From NCBI GenBank assembly GCA_023459215.1, contig JAEWVF010000113.1, positions 1 through 16,905 on the forward strand: 16,905 bases of DNA, read 5' to 3'. Source of the DNA: Chloroflexota bacterium (GTDB lineage: Bacteria > Chloroflexota > Anaerolineae > Anaerolineales > Villigracilaceae). The notes beneath the pieces were generated by a model that was not told where the DNA came from, ran no database searches, and saw only the letters and a program-made list of their open reading frames with translations. Positions 1 through 5,072 of the stretch are shown one piece after another. Position 1 is the first letter of the stretch. Every line of letters starts with the position of its first letter. Both the position numbers and the translations under genes were made by a program.

Positions 1-21
1 AGCCATCAATTACCTCGGTTT

Positions 22-100
22 TGTCATTTCGAAGGAGCGATAGCGACTGAGAAATCTTGGTTTCGGTCTATAAGATTTCTCGCTATCGCTCGAAATGACA
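22..100. repeat. Imperfect palindromic dispersed repeat (copy 1)
   Basis: Left arm at 22-58 and right arm at 72-100 are inverted copies. Both carry the cores TGTCATTTCGA, GCGATAGCGA and GAAATCTT. The left arm has small extra insertions (AGG, CT) that the right arm lacks. A diverged relative of the left arm occurs at 11874-11915 on the other strand, so this is a dispersed family and not a local terminator. The element supplies the last codons and stop of the truncated DUF559 frame. Confidence 0.8.
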
Positions 101-317
101 ATTTGACGAATTTTGTCCGGTAGCGAGGGATGAGTTTCTTTTCAACACAGACGAAATCAGGAATGTAGACGCCAATGGCATGTTGGCGGCGAAACGTGAC
201 GCCCAACTGGTCGTTGCGAAGAGCCGCCCAGAGTTTGCGCTCGGCGGGGGTTGATTCTTTTCGGAGTTCGATGGCGCGGGTTCTGGTTTTTGGGTTGCTT
301 CTGGGTGGGCGTGGCAT
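24..317 (-). pseudogene. Truncated DUF559 (very-short-patch-repair-like endonuclease domain) protein
   Basis: The frame begins like DUF559 proteins, which are small PD-(D/E)XK-type putative endonucleases: TPAERKLWAALRN, then FRRQHAIGVYIPDFVC and KKLI. In the family, an acidic segment of the type ELDG-QH should follow KKLI. Here the reading departs into unrelated residues encoded by the palindromic repeat at 22-100, so about half the domain and its catalytic residues are missing. I place the start at 317 and not 341, because AGGAGG at 324-329 lies six bases before that ATG. The gene follows hsdS on the same strand, and DUF559 genes often lie beside restriction or defence genes. It is probably non-functional. 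Confidence 0.7.
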
Positions 318-331
318 TGGCCCCCTCCTAA

Positions 332-381
332 CCTCCCCCATTTGCGCCCCGCAAAATGCGGCGGGACGAAAATGGGGGAGG
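332..381. repeat. GC-rich palindrome (CCTCCCCCATTT type), first of a pair
   Basis: A 50-base imperfect palindrome starts CCTCCCCCATTT, has GC-rich inner arms around AAAAT, and ends AAATGGGGGAGG. With the palindrome at 450-492 it fills the space between hsdS and the DUF559 remnant. It could act as a transcript-stabilising or terminating hairpin, but no T-run follows on the minus strand. Confidence 0.7.
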
Positions 382-449
382 AACTTTTGCTCTTGAAGTC
401 AAAATTTTAGATATGCTTTCGCTGTTCATAAAAAACATCAATTCCATAT

Positions 450-492
450 TCTCCCCCAAATTCGACAGCACTACCGTCGCATTTGGGGGAGA
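450..492. repeat. Palindrome (TCTCCCCCAAAT type), second of a pair
   Basis: The arms TCTCCCCCAAATTCGAC (450-466) and GTCGCATTTGGGGGAGA (476-492) are complementary at 16 of 17 positions, around a nine-base loop. The outer bases (CTCCCCCA) match those of the palindrome at 332-381, so the two probably belong to one family arranged as a doublet. It lies just downstream of the hsdS stop codon. Confidence 0.75.
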
Positions 493-517
493 TGTCCAAC
501 GGACAGAGGGGGAAGAT

Positions 518-1672
518 TTACGCCCCAAAACTCTCTGCCAGCAGGGACTCAAACAACCCCTCGACCTGCCTCTCGCTCTCGGACATCCTCCCCCGCAGCG
601 ACTCGACCCGCGCCACTACGCCCGCAAACTCTTCTTGCAGGTTCAGCGGTGGAAATATCACCTTTATCCGAGATAAGCCAGAACTGTTAATTGTGAATTG
701 ACCAGCGGTGGTTGAAATATTACCAAGAGTTTGTTTTCGTCCATACGGCGAGTTTAGAAGATGAACCATGAAAGTTGTATTCAATAATTTTCTGTCCGTC
801 TTTACTCGAATTACGTGGTCGCTAAAAACAATCGGCTCGTTTTGAGCAGTAAACTCGGACGCTATACCAACATAATTTGGATTTCCATTGACACGAACAA
901 GAATCAAATCTTCATGGTCAAGAGAATATTTTGCTAATTCCTTTTCTGGAATAATCATTCGTCGTGGGTCAGAATAATCAATCTTTCCAGAACTTATATC
1001 CCGAATTCTCAAAACAATAATTCCCTTTGGGCTGTAATCTTCTCTTTGTCCAAAACCGTTTTGAGTGCTTACGATGGCTTTTTCAAATTCATCTTTATCC
1101 CAGCCATTCGGATTTGTATCAGGATCCCCAAACATCTCCAAAAACACGGACTGGAGCAGGGACTCGCCGAGATCGTGCGCTGTCCGTCGCAGATGGCGCA
1201 GACGGTCGGCGCGCGCCAGCAGGGACGCAATCCGCTTTTGCTCGGTCAGCGGGGGCAGGGGAATTTTTATAGTTTCAAGGTCTTCACGTGCAATAGCGGC
1301 AAATGTTGAACCCGTTCCTGCTTTGGCTAATTCAGGCTCGTAGAAACGCAAAAAGTAAAGCAGAAAATCACGGTCAAGATTTTTGCCAACACGAATCGCA
1401 GATATTCCACGACCAATGCAAGAACGTTCTTGACTTACATTGGTTGGACCAACTGGCGCACGAACAGAAATCAAAATATCGCCTGCCTCCGCAATTCGAC
1501 TTGGCTCTGTGCAATAAACTCTTGGTGTTGGATACATATCGCCAAAATCAGTCTTGCCTTGATAAAACGGCAAACCTTCGCCAACTGTGTTGTAAGTTGA
1601 AGATGGTGGGCTTTGTCCCATGATGACTTGGGCAACATCGGCAAGGAGTTCGTAGTTCAATTCATCCCTCAT
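518..1672 (-). CDS. hsdS: Type I restriction-modification specificity subunit HsdS
   Basis: This DNA-recognition subunit positions the HsdM and HsdR subunits on a bipartite target. The 384 residues show the usual layout. Target-recognition domain 1 begins with LADVAQVIMGQSPPSSTYN at about 10-28. The first conserved helical spacer starts PLPPLTEQKRIASLLARADR at about 138-157. A second recognition domain covers about 190-340. A C-terminal repeat of the spacer begins FPPLNLQEEFAGVVARVESL. The spacer DNA is GC-rich whereas both recognition domains are clearly AT-richer, as expected when these domains are exchanged between alleles. The ATG at 1672 lies ten bases after the hsdM stop, inside a tandem heptamer that also supplies the GGA-rich ribosome-binding region. 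The target sequence cannot be predicted. Confidence 0.95.
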   Translation of the reverse strand: MRDELNYELLADVAQVIMGQSPPSSTYNTVGEGLPFYQGKTDFGDMYPTPRVYCTEPSRIAEAGDILISVRAPVGPTNVSQERSCIGRGISAIRVGKNLDRDFLLYFLRFYEPELAKAGTGSTFAAIAREDLETIKIPLPPLTEQKRIASLLARADRLRHLRRTAHDLGESLLQSVFLEMFGDPDTNPNGWDKDEFEKAIVSTQNGFGQREDYSPKGIIVLRIRDISSGKIDYSDPRRMIIPEKELAKYSLDHEDLILVRVNGNPNYVGIASEFTAQNEPIVFSDHVIRVKTDRKLLNTTFMVHLLNSPYGRKQTLGNISTTAGQFTINSSGLSRIKVIFPPLNLQEEFAGVVARVESLRGRMSESERQVEGLFESLLAESFGA

Positions 1673-1688
1673 CCTTCTGCCTTCATCC
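1661..1688. repeat. Tandem heptamer (four units) at the hsdM-hsdS junction
   Basis: On the plus strand four seven-base units run without gaps: TTCATCC, CTCATCC, TTCTGCC, TTCATCC. Read on the minus strand as GGATGAA-type units, they contain the hsdM stop codon (TGA, 1685-1683), the purine-rich ribosome-binding region and the hsdS start codon (ATG, 1672-1670). Seven is not a multiple of three, so gain or loss of a unit would change the spacing or frame between the two genes. Confidence 0.75.
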
Positions 1689-3479
1689 TTTTACCAATTT
1701 CTTCAACTCTTCAATTTCACTCGCCATCACACTCTCCAACCGCGCCAGGCGTTCCAGCGTCACAGACGGCTGTTCGTGATAGGCGGCGTCCGCGTCCACC
1801 TGGCGGTAGCGGCTGGCAGAAAGGTCATATTTGTTGGCTTTGACCTGCTCCTTCGTCACCCAGAACTGGCGGGTCAGGCGATCCAATTCGGATTGAGGAT
1901 TGGAGATTTGTGATTGGAGATTGGCGAGTCTTGCCTGCGCGTCGGAAAGAGCGTTTTGAACCGCTAAGCCCGCTAAGGGCGCTAAGTTTTTAATTTCTTC
2001 CTTCGCGTTCTTAGCGCTCTTCGCGGTTAATGGGTTTTCCAACGCCGATTCAAAAGTCAGACGATTGATCTCGGCCTGCAACTGCAACCGTTCGGCTTTG
2101 AGCGGAGTCAACTGTCGGCGCAGGTCAGCGATCCTTTTGGTGCGAGCAGACCCAAAGGTCGAATCGAGGCGGTTCTTCCAACAATCCAAAATATCGGGGA
2201 TGTCGTTCTCATCGACCTTCGTGCGCTTATCATCCAACGAAAAACCGTCGTGCGCCATGTCGTAGAACCAGACCCCGCCAAAACCGTGCGGGGCAGGTGT
2301 ATCCTTCGTCTGTGCGCCGCGCGTGAAGAACAGCACCGCCGTGCTGACGCCCGCGTAGGGCTTGAAGACGCCCGAAGGCATCGAGACCACGCCGTCCAGC
2401 CGATTCTCTTCGATGATGCGCTTGCGCACCTCCACATGGGCGCGGCTCGAACCGAACAACACGCCATCGGGCACGATCACCGCCGCCCGTCCGCCCATAT
2501 CGAGCGCGCGCAGGATCAAATGCAGGAAGAGCAATTCACTCTTGGTGGTGTCGCTCGGCAGATCGGGGTGGACATCGCCCTTATCTACCGCGCCTTTGAA
2601 GGGCGGGTTCATCAAAATGACGTCGAACTCGCCCGCGCCGTCATAGCCCTTGGAGAGCGTATCCATGTAAAAGAATTGCGGCGACTGAATGCCGTGCAGC
2701 ATCAGGTTCATCGAGCCGATGCGCAGCATGGTCATGCCTGAGTCGTTGTCGAATCCGCGCAGATATTTTTTGGACGACATAAACGTTCTTTCCGCCGCCG
2801 AAAGTTGGTCGCCGATTAGATGGTGCGCCTGCCCCTCGGCATCGAACTCCAAAATCCCCGCCGAAGTCGCTTTCTCCAAAATATACTGGTGCGCGTTGAT
2901 CAAAAATCCGCCCGTGCCCGCTGCCAGGTCGCCGATGCGTTCCTTGGGCTTCGGGTCGAGCATCTGCACCATCATGCGGATGATGTGCCGCGGCGTGCGG
3001 AACTGTCCATTGCGCCCCGCGATGCTCAAATGACTGAGCAGGTACTCATACAGGTCGCCCTGCACATCCTGGTTCTGCTGGCTGATCTCCATCTGGTCGA
3101 TCAACTTGCACGCTTCGATCAACAGACTGGGCTTGTTGATCTTGCACTCGGCGGTCTTCATGTACTCGCCGAATGAATTCTCCTCATCCGCCAGTTTGGA
3201 TAGATTGGGGAAGACCACCTTCTTAAGATGACTCAGGGCGTCCTCTGCCTTGAACTGAGTCCAATGGCTCCAGCGCATCTCTTTCGGGATTTTGGGCTGG
3301 TACGCCGTCCCCTTGCGTTTTGCCTGCCTCTCGGCGGCGTTCTCGCGGTCATCGAGTCGCTTCAAAAACAACAAATACGAAAACTGCTCGATCGCATCGA
3401 GCGGGTTGGTCAATCCACCCGTCCAGAACTTATCCCAGAGGGCGTCTACTTGTGAGCGGAGTTTAGGGTCGGTTAGCAA
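1683..3479 (-). CDS. hsdM: Type I restriction-modification DNA methyltransferase subunit HsdM
   Basis: This is an adenine-N6 methyltransferase that joins HsdS to form the modification enzyme and joins HsdR to restrict. The 598 residues hold an N-terminal HsdM helical domain (about 1-140), the S-adenosylmethionine motif DLAAGTGGFL (184-193) and the catalytic NPPF (291-294). A helical linker (about 450-540) precedes the conserved NKYDLSASRYR. In the linker, two repeat-derived segments are translated in frame (about 484-507 and 520-530). The start is TTG at 3479, with no convincing ribosome-binding site because a RAYT/REP element now lies directly upstream. An ATG-initiated duplicate of the first 35 codons sits beyond that element. 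A short out-of-frame ORF ending at 3473 could couple translation to the TTG. The catalytic domains look intact; expression level is the question. Confidence 0.95.
   Translation of the reverse strand: MLTDPKLRSQVDALWDKFWTGGLTNPLDAIEQFSYLLFLKRLDDRENAAERQAKRKGTAYQPKIPKEMRWSHWTQFKAEDALSHLKKVVFPNLSKLADEENSFGEYMKTAECKINKPSLLIEACKLIDQMEISQQNQDVQGDLYEYLLSHLSIAGRNGQFRTPRHIIRMMVQMLDPKPKERIGDLAAGTGGFLINAHQYILEKATSAGILEFDAEGQAHHLIGDQLSAAERTFMSSKKYLRGFDNDSGMTMLRIGSMNLMLHGIQSPQFFYMDTLSKGYDGAGEFDVILMNPPFKGAVDKGDVHPDLPSDTTKSELLFLHLILRALDMGGRAAVIVPDGVLFGSSRAHVEVRKRIIEENRLDGVVSMPSGVFKPYAGVSTAVLFFTRGAQTKDTPAPHGFGGVWFYDMAHDGFSLDDKRTKVDENDIPDILDCWKNRLDSTFGSARTKRIADLRRQLTPLKAERLQLQAEINRLTFESALENPLTAKSAKNAKEEIKNLAPLAGLAVQNALSDAQARLANLQSQISNPQSELDRLTRQFWVTKEQVKANKYDLSASRYRQVDADAAYHEQPSVTLERLARLESVMASEIEELKKLVKG
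1891..1922. repeat. GATTGGAGATT micro-repeat inside hsdM
   Basis: The 11-mer GATTGGAGATT occurs at 1898-1908 and 1912-1922, with a partial unit before it. Translated in the hsdM frame it gives NLQSQISNPQSE at about residues 520-530. The position is in the helical linker, where extra residues are likely to be tolerated. Confidence 0.6.
1959..2028. repeat. Palindromic CGCTAAG-type repeat translated in frame within hsdM
   Basis: The left arm begins AACCGCTAAG and carries three CGCTAAG units with a nine-base period. The right arm is an inverted relative ending GCGGTT. On the minus strand it is read as LTAKSAKNAKEE followed by NLAPLAGLAVQN (HsdM residues about 484-507). The Ala/Lys-rich coding is typical of a palindromic repeat that has invaded a reading frame without breaking it. 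Confidence 0.75.
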
Positions 3480-3481
3480 GG
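3374..3481 (-). repeat. hsdM 5' direct repeat, copy A (start of the intact gene)
   Basis: These 108 bases are repeated at 4327-4434, 953 bases away, with 101 identities. The seven differences are the start codon (TTG here, ATG there), Leu CTA/CTC, Ser TCA/AGC (three bases), Gly GGT/GGG and Leu TTG/CTG. The 35 encoded residues are therefore identical. This copy leads directly into full-length hsdM. Confidence 0.95.
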
Positions 3482-3486
3482 AATAC

Positions 3487-3614
3487 CGTCCCGAAGGCTC
3501 GAGCAGATAAATCCCATCGCCAGAACAAACCCTTCGGGACGTTTTGCCCGCGCCGCCAACGTCCCGAAGGGTTGACTTCCAAAACCGTGACGATTGATTA
3601 AACCCTTCGGGACG
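3487..3614. repeat. REP cluster downstream of the RAYT gene (four cores)
   Basis: The core CCTTCGGGACG or its complement CGTCCCGAAGG occurs at 3487-3497, 3531-3541, 3560-3570 and 3604-3614, in alternating orientation. The middle two form a perfect 16-base inverted repeat: AACCCTTCGGGACGTT at 3528-3543 pairs with 3558-3573 around a 14-base loop. This BIME-like structure lies in the leader of hsdM and could hinder transcript read-through or translation. Confidence 0.9.
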
Positions 3615-3620
3615 GTTTTT

Positions 3621-4199
3621 CTAATCAAATAAATACTTCTTAATCTTCTCATAACTCTTTTTCTCATCCTCAACATCATTCACAAATTGGACATACTCTT
3701 CCGCGCTCGAAAAATGATCCATCACGAATTCTCTATCCACCAACGCACCATCCCTCAACCCCACCCACTCCCGATAATTCGAATAGACCCAATCTTCGGG
3801 CTTCGTCACCAATCCCGCCTTGACAGGGTTTCGATGAATGTACCTGCAAAGCACCATCAAATATTCCCATTTATCCACGCACTTATGCTTGAACCTTCCC
3901 TCGAACAATGTGCCCGTGCGTCCCTGCTGGATATTCAACGCCTGCACATACGAATTAAACAACACCTGCATAAATTTTGACAAGGGTCCACCCGACTCTT
4001 GCCTGATCAAAAAGTGATAATGGTTCGGCATCAGGCAATACGCAATGATCGTCGCGCCGTGCTTCTGATAATACTCCTTCACCAACCGCAGAAGGTACTG
4101 ATAATTCCCATCATTGAAGAAAATCTTCGCCTTCCCCGCCCCGCGATTGTAGATATGATAATACTGCCCTTGCGTAAACACGTCACCGCGATATGGCAT
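3621..4199 (-). CDS. REP-associated tyrosine transposase (RAYT, Y1/IS200-like family)
   Basis: The 192-residue protein belongs to the Y1 transposase superfamily, whose members cut and join single-stranded DNA through a tyrosine. Visible features are the N-terminal YYHIYNRG, the metal-binding HUH motif HYH in MPNHYHFLI (60-62), the likely nucleophile Tyr84 in NSYVQAL, and the family signature GRTGTLFEGRFK followed by YIHRNPVKAGL. The frame is intact. The ATG at 4199 is preferred over the GTG six bases upstream, because the family normally starts close to this residue. REP cores lie on both sides, which is the defining context of RAYTs. Its insertion separates the toxin gene from hsdM in the restriction operon. 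Confidence 0.93.
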   Translation of the reverse strand: MPYRGDVFTQGQYYHIYNRGAGKAKIFFNDGNYQYLLRLVKEYYQKHGATIIAYCLMPNHYHFLIRQESGGPLSKFMQVLFNSYVQALNIQQGRTGTLFEGRFKHKCVDKWEYLMVLCRYIHRNPVKAGLVTKPEDWVYSNYREWVGLRDGALVDREFVMDHFSSAEEYVQFVNDVEDEKKSYEKIKKYLFD

Positions 4200-4229
4200 G
4201 GTCACCTGCTAAAACGTCCCTTAGCAAAA

Positions 4230-4318
4230 CGTCCCGAAGGCTTTCCGCGCATGATGCCTGTCCTCGCAATCGAGCCTTCGGGACGGTCTTCGGAGCGTTC
4301 CACAAAACCTTCGGGACG
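4230..4318. repeat. REP cluster upstream of the RAYT gene (three cores)
   Basis: The same 11-base core as downstream occurs at 4230-4240, 4275-4285 and 4308-4318; the first is inverted relative to the other two. A shortened form, CGTCCCTT, lies at about 4215. The clusters on both sides of the gene fit REP sequences recognised by this RAYT. Confidence 0.85.
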
Positions 4319-4326
4319 GTGGCTGG

Positions 4327-4434
4327 AATACGAAAACTGCTCGATCGCATCGAGCGGGTTGGTCAGTCCCCCCGTCCAGAACTTATCCCAGAGGGCGTCT
4401 ACTTGGCTGCGGAGTTTAGGGTCGGTGAGCATGG
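4327..4434 (-). pseudogene. hsdM 5' fragment (copy B), cut off by the RAYT/REP element
   Basis: From the ATG at 4432, 35 codons encode exactly the N terminus of HsdM, ending at the Tyr before the REP cluster. The frame then runs into REP-derived residues and stops at 4202. The ATG lies three bases after the PIN toxin stop codon, so this is the original, operon-coupled hsdM start site. The fragment is too short to fold into any HsdM domain. Confidence 0.93.
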
Positions 4435-4435
4435 G

Positions 4436-4816
4436 CTAATTCTTTTTCTCGATGTAATTCACACCTTCCAACTCTTTGAAATGTGCATCCTGTGTCCAGA
4501 GTATGGCGTTGTAAGCCCGCGCAGTGGCGAGAATGATACTGTCTGCCATCGCAAGTTTCAATTCGCGCGAAATATGGGCAGCATCAATCGCGATCTTCCG
4601 CTCAAGGGCAATTTCGCGACCTTGTGACATCAACCCAACCGCCAGCAAGGCCGCATCTTCATCCAGGTCAGCCAGCAACCGTTTGAACACCTCGTAAATG
4701 CAAACACTGGGTACTAGCAGGTTATCTAAATCGCGCACAGGTGGGATGAAAAACTGGGCATTTTCGCCACGTGTAAAATATTCAATCCAACCGGATGAGT
4801 CAACGACATTCATCAT
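4436..4816 (-). CDS. PIN-domain ribonuclease toxin (VapC-like)
   Basis: The 126-residue protein has the PIN fold pattern. Four acidic residues that would bind the catalytic metal are Asp6 (VVDSSGWIEYF), Glu42 (PSVCIYEVFKR), Asp92 (MADSIILATAR) and Asp110 (LWTQDAHF). PIN toxins cleave RNA, often tRNA or rRNA, unless bound by their antitoxin. The start codon overlaps the antitoxin stop by four bases (ATGA), the standard coupling for such pairs. Its stop lies three bases before the original hsdM ATG. All key residues are present, so an active toxin is likely. Its placement between hsdR and hsdM ties it to the restriction operon. Confidence 0.9.
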   Translation of the reverse strand: MMNVVDSSGWIEYFTRGENAQFFIPPVRDLDNLLVPSVCIYEVFKRLLADLDEDAALLAVGLMSQGREIALERKIAIDAAHISRELKLAMADSIILATARAYNAILWTQDAHFKELEGVNYIEKKN

Positions 4817-5034
4817 CGCTCCTCGTCAACTTCTTCGCGGATATCATCCGAATTAATTTCGAGTCCCTTGAAAATCCCCAAGGCCTGGTCGATGGGCGGC
4901 ACAATCACCAACCGAATTGAATTCCGGTAGGGAATAAACATCACCTTCTGGCCGGGTTTCAGGTCAAATTGCTCCCTCACCTCGCGCGGGATAACAATCT
5001 GGTATTTGGATGAAATCGTGGTAAGCGCGTCCAT
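4813..5034 (-). CDS. AbrB/SpoVT-type antitoxin (VapB/MazE-like)
   Basis: The 73-residue protein has a swapped-hairpin AbrB DNA-binding domain at about 1-45: TTISSKYQIVIPREVREQF followed by LKPGQKVMFI. The acidic tail (INSDDIREEVDEER) is the part expected to wrap around the toxin. Antitoxins of this class also bind their own promoter. The gene begins 38 bases after the hsdR stop with AAGGAG just ahead of the ATG, and overlaps the PIN gene by four bases. No separate promoter is obvious, so the pair may depend on hsdR transcription or on weak sites inside hsdR. Confidence 0.9.
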   Translation of the reverse strand: MDALTTISSKYQIVIPREVREQFDLKPGQKVMFIPYRNSIRLVIVPPIDQALGIFKGLEINSDDIREEVDEER

Positions 5035-5072
5035 TTTTACATCTCCTTATCGATATGGCTAATGTAAAACAA

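Larger units (their letters stand above)
3482..4326 (-). mobile_element. RAYT transposase with flanking REP repeats, inserted at the hsdM start
   Basis: The segment between the two hsdM 5' copies holds one RAYT gene and seven copies of the 11-base core CCTTCGGGACG or its complement: four downstream of the gene and three upstream. It has no IS-type terminal inverted repeats. RAYTs are single-strand-acting Y1 transposases linked to REP hairpins and not known to make long target duplications. The 108-base flanking repeat therefore needs another explanation, such as recombination. Confidence 0.75.

Noticed and set aside
3473..3679. 68-residue minus-strand frame overlapping the RAYT 3' end
   Set aside because: It is made of RAYT shadow and REP sequence with no homology signal. 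It is kept only as a possible translational coupler for hsdM.
3487..4318. Repeated 11-mers as a CRISPR array
   Set aside because: The repeats are short, alternate in orientation, have irregular spacing and flank a RAYT gene; they are REP sequences. No cas genes are present.
4202..4432. 76-residue frame as a separate gene
   Set aside because: Only the first 35 residues are HsdM; the rest is REP-derived. It is annotated as an hsdM fragment.
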